A stretch of 10,579 nt of DNA, from the NCBI GenBank assembly GCA_964627045.1, contig CAZVIK010000143.1, positions 1 through 10,579 of the forward strand, in the 5' to 3' direction. Shown here one piece after another: positions 1-6,227 of the stretch. The position numbers were made by a program, and so were the translations under genes. The stretch comes from CAZVIK01 sp964627045. Its GTDB lineage: Bacteria; Acidobacteriota; Terriglobia; Bryobacterales; Bryobacteraceae. Positions within the stretch are counted from its first letter, which is position 1. The number at the start of each line of letters is the position of its first letter. The notes under the pieces were generated by a model, which saw only the letters and a list, made by a program, of their open reading frames with translations, ran no database searches and was not told the origin of the DNA.

Positions 1-248
1 ATCCAGCAAAACCGGCTATCGACGCGACCTACCGGCAGCCCGTGGGTCTCCTCCGCAAACAGGAAAGCGGAATCAACGAGCCGGCGAATGGTCCGTAAGA
101 TCTACGTCAGGACGCTCTGATCGGCCTCGGTCAGAAGCGTCTTGTCGCTCTTGACTTCAACGGCGAGGTCCTGGATGCGACTTCGATAACGGGCCACCTC
201 CGGAACGACGCGCGCGGCGATTTCACCGAAGACCTCGCGGACATCCAT
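1..248 (-). pseudogene. Inositol monophosphatase family protein, N-terminal part, interrupted by an in-frame stop (also cut by window edge)
   Basis: Reading the minus strand from ATG at 248, the product begins MDVREVFGEIAARVVPEVA and reaches VKSDKTLLTEADQSVLT before a TAG at 104-102. The same frame then stays open to base 1 and gives ILRTIRRLVDS, FLFAEETHG and VDSRFCW. The K-S-D-x-x-x-x-T-E-A-D block followed about 30 residues later by A-E-E is typical of the inositol monophosphatase / CysQ / HisN phosphatase family, where the EE pair binds metal. The CW at the edge would lead into the W-x-x-D-P-x-D-G-T block, which lies outside. One base change (TAG from GAG) would explain the stop, so this is either a nonsense-mutated gene or a consensus error. 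An upstream in-frame TTG at 296 is possible, but the ATG at 248 fits the family N-terminus better. The exact substrate cannot be told from this fragment. Confidence 0.62.
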
Positions 249-267
249 CGACTGCCACCCACTTAAA

Positions 268-277
268 GTAGTACTAC
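268..277. promoter_or_regulatory. Perfect 10-bp palindrome GTAGTACTAC upstream of the phosphatase-family gene
   Basis: GTAGTACTAC equals its own reverse complement. It lies 20 bases upstream of the ATG at 248 on the minus strand, where an operator would sit. Its TAGTACT core reappears in both copies of the direct repeat at 3523-3553. Operators of BlaI/MecI-type repressors are also built from TAGTA/TACTA half sites, but that link is inference and no regulator gene is present here. Confidence 0.35.
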
Positions 278-465
278 GGGGCCGAACTCCATGCAAGCTC
301 CACTTGGGTTCAATCGGCCGAAGTCATTGCCCGTATTGAGCCGTCGGCCACGCTGGAGTCGCAAAACACGAACCAAGCAAGAAGGGATTGACGCATCAAA
401 CTAAGGGTGTGCCATACGGGCGGGGCGGCGGCATGGCTGCACCGATGCCTGAGGATTGCCAGCAT

Positions 466-486
466 GGGCATGCCGCTGGCATGCCC
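466..486 (-). terminator. Perfect 9-bp hairpin directly abutting the ferredoxin stop codon
   Basis: The arms GGGCATGCC (466-474) and GGCATGCCC (478-486) pair perfectly around a three-base loop. The hairpin begins on the base right after the fdx stop codon (489-487, minus strand). No T-run follows on the minus strand. It may therefore be a factor-assisted terminator or a 3'-end stabilising stem rather than a classic intrinsic terminator. Confidence 0.5.
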
Positions 487-822
487 CTACCGGTAATTCC
501 GGTTCCAGGCGGGGATTTCCACGGTGACGTCGCCGGTGACGACAGCCTGGCAGGCCAGGCGCGAATGAATCGTCAGGTCTGCCGCCAGGTCGAGGCGGTC
601 GGCTTCGTCGTCTTCCATGGGGGAAAGGTTGTCCTCTCCCTCCTTCACGACGACGTGGCAGGTCGTGCAGGCGCAGTTGCCGCCGCAGGCGTGCTCCATC
701 TCGACGCCGTGGTTCAGGGCGATGTCCAAGAGCGAACCGCGCTTGCCGTGCTCCAGGTAGGGCATGGATGCGGGATCGAATTCGACGGTAAGGCCGGCAG
801 GCAGGAATGTGACCTGGGGCAC
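487..822 (-). CDS. fdx: [2Fe-2S] ferredoxin, adrenodoxin/ISC type
   Basis: This encodes a 111-residue soluble electron carrier that would hold a [2Fe-2S] cluster and pass single electrons to partner enzymes. The ligand pattern is clear: C46, C52 and C55 in the segment EHACGGNCACTTCH (C-x5-C-x2-C) and C91 in RLACQ, the spacing of ISC-system ferredoxins and adrenodoxin/putidaredoxin relatives. An extra cysteine, C50, lies inside the cluster loop. The acidic stretch around residues 63-80 (EDNLSPMEDDEADRLD) fits the partner-docking helix of this family. The start is GTG at 822, giving MPQVTFLPAG; the next in-frame Met is within the fold. The STAS gene ends only 5 bases upstream, so translation is probably coupled. 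No isc genes are in view, so a role in Fe-S assembly as opposed to a dedicated redox partner is not settled. Confidence 0.93.
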   Translation of the reverse strand: MPQVTFLPAGLTVEFDPASMPYLEHGKRGSLLDIALNHGVEMEHACGGNCACTTCHVVVKEGEDNLSPMEDDEADRLDLAADLTIHSRLACQAVVTGDVTVEIPAWNRNYR

Positions 823-827
823 GGCGC

Positions 828-1175
828 TCAGCCCACCCCTTCCAGCGCGGCTTCCACGGTGTCGTAGAACTTGAAGACGGTGTCCAGCCGCGTGACGTGG
901 AAGGCGTCGCGCACCTGGCCGGAGGCGGCGGCCATACGCAGGGACCCGCCCGCCACGCGCGCCTTGTTCAGGCTGGAGATGAAGCGGCCGATGCCGGTGC
1001 TGTCGATGTGCGAGACCCCGGCCATGTCGAAGACGAAGTGCTTGCAGCCCGATTGAAGGCCGTCCACCACCAGCGTCTCGATCCGCGCGCTATCGTCGCC
1101 CAGCATGACCCGGCCCGACAGGGAGATGACGGCGACTCCCGGCTTGACTTCCTTGCGTTCCATCGACAGTGCCAT
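828..1175 (-). CDS. STAS-domain protein, anti-sigma-factor-antagonist-like (SpoIIAA type)
   Basis: This is a 115-residue single STAS domain. The fold pattern is complete: strand GVAVISLSGRV (residues 13-23), strand HFVFDMAGV (46-54), the signature H-I-D-S-T-G-I-G (56-63) and a C-terminal helix. S59 in DSTG is at the position phosphorylated by partner serine kinases in SpoIIAA and RsbV, where phosphorylation controls binding to an anti-sigma factor. No kinase, phosphatase or sigma factor is adjacent, so it is an orphan switch here. The start is ATG at 1175, with a GGAGG ribosome binding site nine bases upstream. It lies 16 bases after the dehydrogenase gene and 5 before fdx, which places it in one operon. 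The family call is firm; the signalling partner is unknown. Confidence 0.93.
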   Translation of the reverse strand: MALSMERKEVKPGVAVISLSGRVMLGDDSARIETLVVDGLQSGCKHFVFDMAGVSHIDSTGIGRFISSLNKARVAGGSLRMAAASGQVRDAFHVTRLDTVFKFYDTVEAALEGVG

Positions 1176-1191
1176 CGGCGGCGGCCTCCGC

Positions 1192-2088
1192 TCAGCCGGG
1201 CTTCTTCACCTCGATCTGAGCCTTCTCTTCGAGATACTGTACGATAGCCGCGTGGTCCAAGTCACCCCGGCCGCTGGCCACCAGCGAATCCAGCATCTGT
1301 TGAACCAGACCGGTGACCGGCAGGTCCACTCCCAGCGACCCCGCCGTGTCCAGGGCGTTCTTGAGGTCTTTCCGGTGCAGACGGATGCGGAAGCCGGGCG
1401 CGAAGTTCCGCGCGATCACCATCGGCGCTTTGAAATTCAGCGCCGTGCTGCCCGCCAGCCCCCCCTTCACGGCTTCGAAGACGATTTCCGGGTCCAGCCC
1501 CGCCTTGGCCGCCAGCACCAACGCTTCTCCCATGGCGGCTATGTTCGACGCCACCATGATCTGGTTGGCCAGCTTGGTGACGTTGCCCGAGCCAACCGGT
1601 CCGGTGATGGTGACGAGCGATCCCATCGCGTGGAGCACCGGCAGAGCGCGGGCAAAGACTTCCTTCTTGCCGCCGGCCATGATCGCCAGCGTGCCGTGAA
1701 TCGCGCGGGGCTCTCCGCCGCTGACCGGCGCGTCCAGAAATTCGACGCCGCGCGCCTCGCAGGCGGCCGCCACCTTCTGGGCCACCAGCGGGTTGATCGA
1801 ACTCATGTCGATGACCAGCGTGCCAGGGCGCGCGCCCTCCAGAATGCCGCCGGGCCCGAGAACGACCTGTTCCACCTCGGGGCCGTCGGGAAGCATTGTG
1901 ATCGCGATGTCCACTCGCGCGGCTACGTCGGCTGCCGACCGGCCCGCTTCGGCGCCCGCCTTGACCAGTTCCGCGACTGCTTCTGAGCCCAGGCTGTGGA
2001 CCACCAGTTTGTGGCCCGCTTTGATGAGGTTTTTCGCCATGGGCTTGCCCATGATGCCCAGGCCGATGAAGCCGATTCTCTCGTGCAC
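1192..2088 (-). CDS. garR: 2-hydroxy-3-oxopropionate (tartronate semialdehyde) reductase-like beta-hydroxyacid dehydrogenase
   Basis: This 298-residue NAD(P)-dependent dehydrogenase is of the 3-hydroxyisobutyrate/6-phosphogluconate dehydrogenase superfamily. The Rossmann motif G9-L-G11-I-M-G14 lies at the N-terminus. The substrate loop DAPVSGGEPRA (119-129), the catalytic lysine K172 in GSGNVTKLANQ, and RKDLKNALD (239-247) are all present. The segments GGLAGSTALNFKAPMV and NFAPGFRI closely match those I know from GarR/GlxR. I therefore favour reduction of tartronate semialdehyde to D-glycerate over 3-hydroxyisobutyrate or 4-hydroxybutyrate oxidation. Length is normal for the family. Translation starts at GTG 2088, with AGGAG about ten bases upstream. 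It is the first gene of a minus-strand operon with the STAS and ferredoxin genes. No glyoxylate carboligase or glycerate kinase gene is in view to confirm the pathway. Confidence 0.9.
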   Translation of the reverse strand: MHERIGFIGLGIMGKPMAKNLIKAGHKLVVHSLGSEAVAELVKAGAEAGRSAADVAARVDIAITMLPDGPEVEQVVLGPGGILEGARPGTLVIDMSSINPLVAQKVAAACEARGVEFLDAPVSGGEPRAIHGTLAIMAGGKKEVFARALPVLHAMGSLVTITGPVGSGNVTKLANQIMVASNIAAMGEALVLAAKAGLDPEIVFEAVKGGLAGSTALNFKAPMVIARNFAPGFRIRLHRKDLKNALDTAGSLGVDLPVTGLVQQMLDSLVASGRGDLDHAAIVQYLEEKAQIEVKKPG

Positions 2089-2362
2089 GGTCGGTGCTCC
2101 TCTCCCATTGACGGCGTACTCGCCGCCGGTTCCGCCTGAATTGCCGGTCCCCGTTCCGCCCCGAAGTCCAATGCCTTGAGCGCCCGGCGCGGGTCTAAGA
2201 ATATGTCAGAACTATTGGATGCAGAGGATGCGTGCCGGATTCGCGCGGGTCGGCGCGCATCCCGGGGCGCATCGCGGCCACGGCGGCGGCGCGCCGTCGC
2301 GGAATGAAACGGCCGGCGGCTCCATCGACTATCATCAAAGCTTCGGACGTCGCGATCCGCCC
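2089..2362. other. Divergent intergenic region between the garR-like operon and the glycosyltransferase
   Basis: This 274-base spacer must hold promoters for both directions. On the plus strand TTGAGC (2176-2181) with GAATAT (2199-2204), 17 bases apart, is a weak candidate for the glycosyltransferase. I found no good -35/-10 pair for the minus strand. The glycosyltransferase frame is open leftward to 2219, but those residues have no family resemblance and are taken as untranslated leader. Confidence 0.4.
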
Positions 2363-3454
2363 ATGGCCACGGTTGCGCTGGATGCCAGCTTCATCTTCGG
2401 CGAGAATCCCACCGGGATCGCCATCTACTCGCGGCGGCTGATCGAATCCCTGGCCGGGTTGGCGAGCGAGCACCGGTTCGTCGTGTCCTACCGGTTGTCG
2501 CGGCTCCGGCGGCGGCGCGAGTTCCTGGCGCCGGCCGACCCCCGGTTCTCGGTGAGCCTGTTTCAACGGCCGCTGACCTTCTGGCAGCCGTGGCGGACGG
2601 ACATCTTCCACAGCCTCGCGCAGCGGCCCCCGGCCTTCCGGTTCCGGCGCGAGGTAGTGACGATTCACGATGTGTTTCCGATCACCGGCACGGAATACTC
2701 CACCCCGGCGTTTCAGAAAAAGTTCTCCCGCCTGTTGCGCGAGTCGCTGGACCGGAGCGAGCGCGTGCTGGTGCTTTCCGACTACACCGCGCGCCAGGTG
2801 GTCAAGCATTGCGGCGTCGAGCGAGAGCAAATCCGCGTGATTCCCGGCGGGGTGGACGCACCGGCGCCGGCCTTGACGCCGGAGGCCTGCCGGCGCGAGC
2901 GCGAGCGGCGCGTGGGGCCGGGCCACGAGATGCTGCTGGTGGTGGGCGCGATCGATCACCGCAAGAACGCCCTCGGGTCGTTGCGCGCGCTCCAGTTGTT
3001 GCCGGAAAACTATCACTTGGTGCTGGCCGGCGGCGACGGGTACGGGGCCGAAAAGGTTCACGAGTTCATCCGCCGGGAGCGGCTGGAAGCGCGCGTGCAC
3101 CGGCTGGGTTACCTGCCGCGCTGCTCGTTGCTGGCGCTATATCAGTCGGCCTCCGCGCTGCTGTTTCCCTCGCTGGAGGAAGGCTTCGGGTTTCCTCTTC
3201 TGGAGGCGATGAGCTACGGGCTTCCGGTGGTCACGTCCCGGCAATCGGCGCTGCCGGAGGTGGGCGGCGACGCGGCCGAGTATGTCAATCCGCTGGACCC
3301 CGCCGACATCGCCGCAGCGGCGCGGCGGGTGGTGGAAGACGCCGGGTTGCGGCAGCGATTGGTGGAACGCGGGCGGCATCGCGCGGCGCTCTACACCTGG
3401 GATCGCATGGCCGCGAGCGTACTGGCGGTGTACGACGAACTGGCGCGCGGCTGA
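2363..3454 (+). CDS. GT4-family glycosyltransferase (GT-B fold)
   Basis: A 363-residue retaining glycosyltransferase expected to move a sugar from a nucleotide donor onto a lipid-linked or surface glycan acceptor at the cytoplasmic face of the membrane. The N-terminus MATVALDASF...TGIAIYSRRL has the glycine-rich acceptor loop. VVTIHDVFP (98-106) and VLSDYTARQV (137-146) are usual GT4 segments. PGGVD (161-165) begins the C-terminal Rossmann domain, and HRKN (199-202) supplies the phosphate-binding basic pair. The E-x7-E motif is E273 and E281 in EEGFGFPLLEAMSYGLPVV. TWDRMA (345-350) closes the fold. The ATG at 2363 is chosen because the family begins this way; its ribosome binding site is weak. 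It stands alone on its strand with no other glycan genes in view, so donor and acceptor cannot be predicted. Confidence 0.93.
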   Translation: MATVALDASFIFGENPTGIAIYSRRLIESLAGLASEHRFVVSYRLSRLRRRREFLAPADPRFSVSLFQRPLTFWQPWRTDIFHSLAQRPPAFRFRREVVTIHDVFPITGTEYSTPAFQKKFSRLLRESLDRSERVLVLSDYTARQVVKHCGVEREQIRVIPGGVDAPAPALTPEACRRERERRVGPGHEMLLVVGAIDHRKNALGSLRALQLLPENYHLVLAGGDGYGAEKVHEFIRRERLEARVHRLGYLPRCSLLALYQSASALLFPSLEEGFGFPLLEAMSYGLPVVTSRQSALPEVGGDAAEYVNPLDPADIAAAARRVVEDAGLRQRLVERGRHRAALYTWDRMAASVLAVYDELARG

Positions 3455-3522
3455 CCGGCGCTCTGCCGTGCCGGGTGCGAGTGCCACCGCATCCGGGAGG
3501 GGCGTGGCGCGCGGCGCGGCGG

Positions 3523-3553
3523 TAGTACTCGCCACGTAGCTAGTACTTGCCAC
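3523..3553 (+). promoter_or_regulatory. Two-copy direct repeat TAGTACTYGCCAC, 18-bp spacing, overlapping a promoter -35 box
   Basis: TAGTACTCGCCAC (3523-3535) and TAGTACTTGCCAC (3541-3553) differ at one base and start exactly 18 bases apart. The second copy contains the -35 hexamer of the promoter at 3547-3575. Tandem copies on one face of the helix across a -35 box are what an activator or repressor dimer site would look like. The regulator is not identified. Confidence 0.5.
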
Positions 3554-3575
3554 CTTTGGTTAGCTCAGTTATCAT
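3547..3575 (+). promoter_or_regulatory. Sigma70-type promoter for the zinc-ribbon gene pair
   Basis: TTGCCA (3547-3552) and TATCAT (3570-3575) each match the consensus hexamers at five of six positions and are separated by exactly 17 bases. The predicted transcript start near 3582 leaves a leader of under 40 bases to the ATG at 3620. This is the best promoter match I found in the window. Confidence 0.6.
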
Positions 3576-3619
3576 GGGGCCTCGATAGCTCGACTTCGCC
3601 AACCTGACGAGGAGGCTCT

Positions 3620-5547
3620 ATGGCAACATGTTCACGATGCGGCGCTGAAAATAGGGATTCCGCCAAGTTTTGTGAGCAATGCGCGAACGCCCTGGCCCCG
3701 CCCACGGCAGCGGCCGTTCCCGAAACGGCGCCGGCGGGCGTGAAATGCTCCTCCTGCGGCGCGATGAACAAGCCGTCGAGCCGGTTCTGTGAGACCTGCG
3801 GGAAGCCGCTGAGCGCGGCGGCTCCTCCCGCGTCACCGGCACCCTCCTTTTCGGCGCCTCCTCCGGTTGCCGTAGCCCTTCCTCTGCCACCCCCGCCGCC
3901 GGTCGTTGCCGCACCGCCACCGCCTCCACCACCACCGATCGTTGCCGCAGTTCCACCGCCTCCGCCACCACCGCCGCCGCCGGTCGTTGCCGCGCCGCCA
4001 CCGCCTCCACCACCACCGATCGTTGCCGCAGCTCCACCGCCTCCGCCACCACCGCCGCCGCCGGTAGTTGCCGCACCGCCACCACCACCTCCGCCGCCGG
4101 TGGTGGCCGCACCGCCACCGCCTCCGGCCGCCGTTCCGGCAGTGACGGCGGCGAGTCCGCTGTGTCCTTCCTGCGGCGCGACTGCCAAGCCGGGGGCCAA
4201 GTTCTGCGAATACTGCGGAAAGCCCATGAGCGCTCCGGTCAAGGAGCCTCCTGCGCCGCTTGCGGCGACTCCCCCGCCTGCGCCGCCGCCATCGGCTCCG
4301 ACTCCTCCGCCCGCGGCTGCGGTCGTCCTGCCGCCCCCGGTGGCTGCGGTTGCGCCCCCGGCGCCCAAGGCGCCGCCGGCTCCCACGGTTCCTCCGCCCG
4401 CGCCGCCAGCGGCTGCTGTGGTCTCGCCGCCTCCGGTGGCTGCGGCTGCGCCGCCAGCGCCCAAAGCGCCGGCTCCTCCGGCTCCGCCCGCTCCTCCACC
4501 GTCCGTTCCGGCTACTCCGTCCGTGCCGCCTGCGGCGGCCGTTGTCCCACCGGCTCCGCCGGCCGTTCCAGCGGCTCCGGCAGGGACTCCGTTGTGTCCC
4601 TCGTGCGGCGCGCCCGCCAAATCGGCGAGCAAGTTCTGCGAGTCCTGTGGCAAGCCGCTCAGCGCCCCCCGCAGCAACCTCTTCCGGCNNNNNNNNNNAT
4701 GAGCGCGCCCGTGGCGCCGCCGGCCGCGGCGAAGCCGCCGGTTGCCCCTCCTCCTCCTCCGCCTCCGCCGGCCGTTCCGGTGACTCCGCCTGCATCCGCC
4801 GCCCCTCCGCCGGCTACGGCCGTGGCTGCGGGTGCTGTGCCGCCCGCGCCTGCCAAAAAGAAATCCGCCGCGGGAGTGGTGGCGGGGATCGTGCTGGGCG
4901 GCATCCTTCTGGCGGGCGGTTATTTTGTATTCCAGAGGCTGCGGCCGGCCGCTCCGGCCGAGCCCGAGGCCCCGGCGGCCGTCGAACAGGCGGCTCCCGC
5001 TCCTGTCGAGACTGCGCCGCCTGAGGCCGTGACGACGCCTGACGCGCCTGCACCGGCCGCGGCCAAGCCCGCCACGACGGTTCCGAAGAAGGCTGCGAGT
5101 TCTCCGGCGAAACCGGCGGCAACCAAGACGGCTACTCCCGCACCGGTTTCCGTTCAGCCGGAACCGCAGCCGGCGCCTGCTGTATCCACGGCGCCCCCGG
5201 TCCGGGAAGCCTCTCCGGTTTCGACGCCCGCGCCGGCGACGAGCGCCCCGGTGGCGGCGGCTCCGGCCAGGGCTCCCTACTCCGGTCCGCCGAACGGGGC
5301 CGTCGTGTGGTCCGGGCAACTGGAGAACAACATGACCATCACGATCGACGGGACCACGGTCAGCGGCGGCACGCTGCTTGGCGGCGAGTTGCCGGGGGTT
5401 CCGGTGATGATCGAGGTCATCCCCGCGCGGGACATTGGCATCGTCGAGGCGCCCGGACCATCCAATGGATGGAAGCGCGTCGTGTTGCGGAGCCGCGTGA
5501 AGCGCCGCACTGTGGTCACGGTGCGCTGGAAAGTCACGCAGGAGTAG
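3620..5547 (+). CDS. Multi-zinc-ribbon, polyproline, single-span membrane protein (contains an assembly gap)
   Basis: The start ATG at 3620 has GAGGAGG shortly upstream. At least four C-x2-C...C-x2-C zinc ribbons are visible: C4/C7/C18/C21, C43/C46/C57/C60, C182/C185/C196/C199 and C326/C329/C340/C343, with the core (C)xxCGAxxKxxxKFCExCGKP. Between ribbons 2 and 3 is a polyproline tract of about 80 residues (81-bp DNA repeats). Between ribbons 3 and 4 is a second Pro/Ala linker. After the N run come more proline, a KKK cluster, one membrane span (about 4868-4935, AGVVAGIVLGGILLAGGYF), a long Pro/Ala/Thr stalk, and a folded C-terminal domain (about 5278-5544) rich in beta strands and ending WKVTQE. 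Basic residues before the span suggest ribbons in the cytoplasm and the stalk and C-domain outside. The reading frame changes across the Ns, so the true gap is 2 modulo 3. It is coupled to the exported protein 6 bases downstream. Function unknown; sensory or scaffold roles are guesses. Confidence 0.85.
3901..4119 (+). repeat. 81-bp tandem repeat encoding a 27-residue polyproline unit
   Basis: Copies begin at 3901, 3982 and 4063, marked by GGTCGTTGCCGC or a one-base variant. The third copy is partial and degenerates near 4119. Each unit encodes VVAAPPPPPPPPIVAA followed by a further valine- or alanine-led proline run. The exact 81-base period keeps the frame, so copy number can change without breaking the gene. 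Confidence 0.8.
4311..4500 (+). repeat. 96-bp imperfect tandem duplication in the second Pro/Ala linker
   Basis: GGTGGCTGCGG occurs at 4339 and again at 4435, with matching flanks encoding PAAAVVxPPPVAAxAPPAPK in both copies. The 96-base period is 32 codons. The second copy is more diverged towards its end, so the duplication is older than the 81-bp array. Confidence 0.65.
4689..4698. other. Assembly gap (10 N) inside the zinc-ribbon gene
   Basis: Left of the gap the coding frame puts codon starts at positions 2 modulo 3; right of it, at 1 modulo 3. For one continuous gene the true gap must be 2 modulo 3 in length, so ten is a placeholder. The text just after it (MSAPV) equals the residues that follow CGKP in the third ribbon, so part or all of another ribbon unit may be missing here. 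Confidence 0.75.
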
Positions 5548-5553
5548 AGCGCG

Positions 5554-6135
5554 ATGAGAATTTCGATTGCAGCCATAGCCGTGTTGTGCCTTCCGCTGAT
5601 GACGATCGCGGCCGGGACGCCGGAACTCGCGAAGGATACCGAGTTCCGCGTCAAGCTGCTCGCGCCGCTCAGCACCCAAACCAACGTGAAGGGCGACAAG
5701 ATCACCGCGCAGGTGGTCTCTCCGCCGGAGTTCGCCGGCTGGATGATGGAGGGCGAGGTCCGGGAGGCGCGTAGCGGGAAGAAGATCAGGGGCACCAGCG
5801 TGCTGAACTTCACCTTCCACACGCTGCTGCGCGAAGAAGAGAAGATCGCCGTGGACGCACGCATCAAGTCCTTCTACAACTCCAAGGGGCAGGCAGACGT
5901 GGACGAAGAGGGCCGCGTCATCGAAAAGAAGAGCAACGTGGGCAAGGCGGCGGCCGCGACCGGCGCGGGCGCGGTGCTCGGCGGCATCCTCGGCGGCGCC
6001 AAGGGCGCGGCGATCGGCGCGGGAGTTGGCGGAGCCGCATCGCTGCTGCTCATCCAGGTGGCCGCACAGGGCGCCAACGTCGAGTTCGCCGCGGGCAGCG
6101 AGGTGGTGCTGTCTGTCCAGGAGCGGACCCGCTAG
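5554..6135 (+). CDS. Exported protein of unknown function with a glycine-zipper hairpin
   Basis: A 193-residue protein whose first 20 residues (MRISIAAIAVLCLPLMTIAA) look like a Sec signal peptide cleaved before G21. The mature part begins with a beta-rich domain (LAKDTEFRVKLLAPLSTQTNVKGDKITAQVV) resembling exported proteins where an 'added at high cost / low cost' pair of strands brackets a barrel. Residues 127-160 form two glycine/alanine-rich hydrophobic stretches (GAGAVLGGILGGAKGAAIGAGVGG), a glycine zipper like those of small membrane-inserting proteins such as the Rick_17kDa/OmpA-linked group. It ends FAAGSEVVLSVQ. The start ATG at 5554 follows the previous stop by 6 bases, and its AGGAG lies in the end of that gene, so the two are translationally coupled. 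I infer joint function with the zinc-ribbon membrane protein, probably at the outer or inner membrane. No enzyme motif is visible. Confidence 0.85.
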   Translation: MRISIAAIAVLCLPLMTIAAGTPELAKDTEFRVKLLAPLSTQTNVKGDKITAQVVSPPEFAGWMMEGEVREARSGKKIRGTSVLNFTFHTLLREEEKIAVDARIKSFYNSKGQADVDEEGRVIEKKSNVGKAAAATGAGAVLGGILGGAKGAAIGAGVGGAASLLLIQVAAQGANVEFAAGSEVVLSVQERTR

Positions 6136-6176
6136 GGCCGACCTCCGAGCCAGCTCCAAGAGGCGCTGTTTCGGCG

Positions 6177-6205
6177 TTTCGGGTCCGCAAATTCCGCGCT
6201 ACAAT
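6177..6205 (+). promoter_or_regulatory. Possible promoter for the TIGR03437-type gene
   Basis: TACAAT (6200-6205) matches the -10 consensus at five of six positions. The hexamer 17 bases upstream (TTTCGG) is weak. Its position, about 70 bases before the ATG at 6275 and after the stop of the previous gene, is sensible. Confidence 0.35.
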
Positions 6206-6227
6206 GAGCCAGTCGCTGTTGCTGGGA

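Larger units (their letters stand above)
249..486. other. Non-coding stretch between the broken phosphatase gene and the ferredoxin gene
   Basis: I see no credible gene on either strand. The reading frames that cross this stretch have no recognisable motif and no convincing ribosome binding site. It holds the palindrome at 268-277 and the hairpin at 466-486 and otherwise shows nothing I can name. Confidence 0.55.

Noticed and set aside
1105..1986. Open frame of 293 codons on the plus strand opposite the dehydrogenase gene
   Set aside because: It is the shadow of a strongly conserved minus-strand enzyme; its translation is Arg/His-rich with no family motif.
2219..2362. Upstream extension of the glycosyltransferase by 48 codons
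   Set aside because: Extra residues do not resemble any family N-terminus; MATVALDASF at 2363 begins exactly where GT4 proteins begin.
2195..3100. Minus-strand frame of about 300 codons opposite the glycosyltransferase
   Set aside because: No motif or start signal, and the plus-strand frame has all GT4 landmarks.
3880..4120. Repeat array examined as a possible CRISPR
   Set aside because: There are no unique spacers; the repeats are contiguous, in frame and encode polyproline.
3565..6159. A very long open frame (over 860 codons) on the minus strand opposite the zinc-ribbon and glycine-zipper genes
   Set aside because: Its product is Arg/Gly/His low-complexity and mirrors the proline/alanine codons of the plus strand; it has no ribosome binding site or domain, and the plus strand has clear ribbons and a membrane span.
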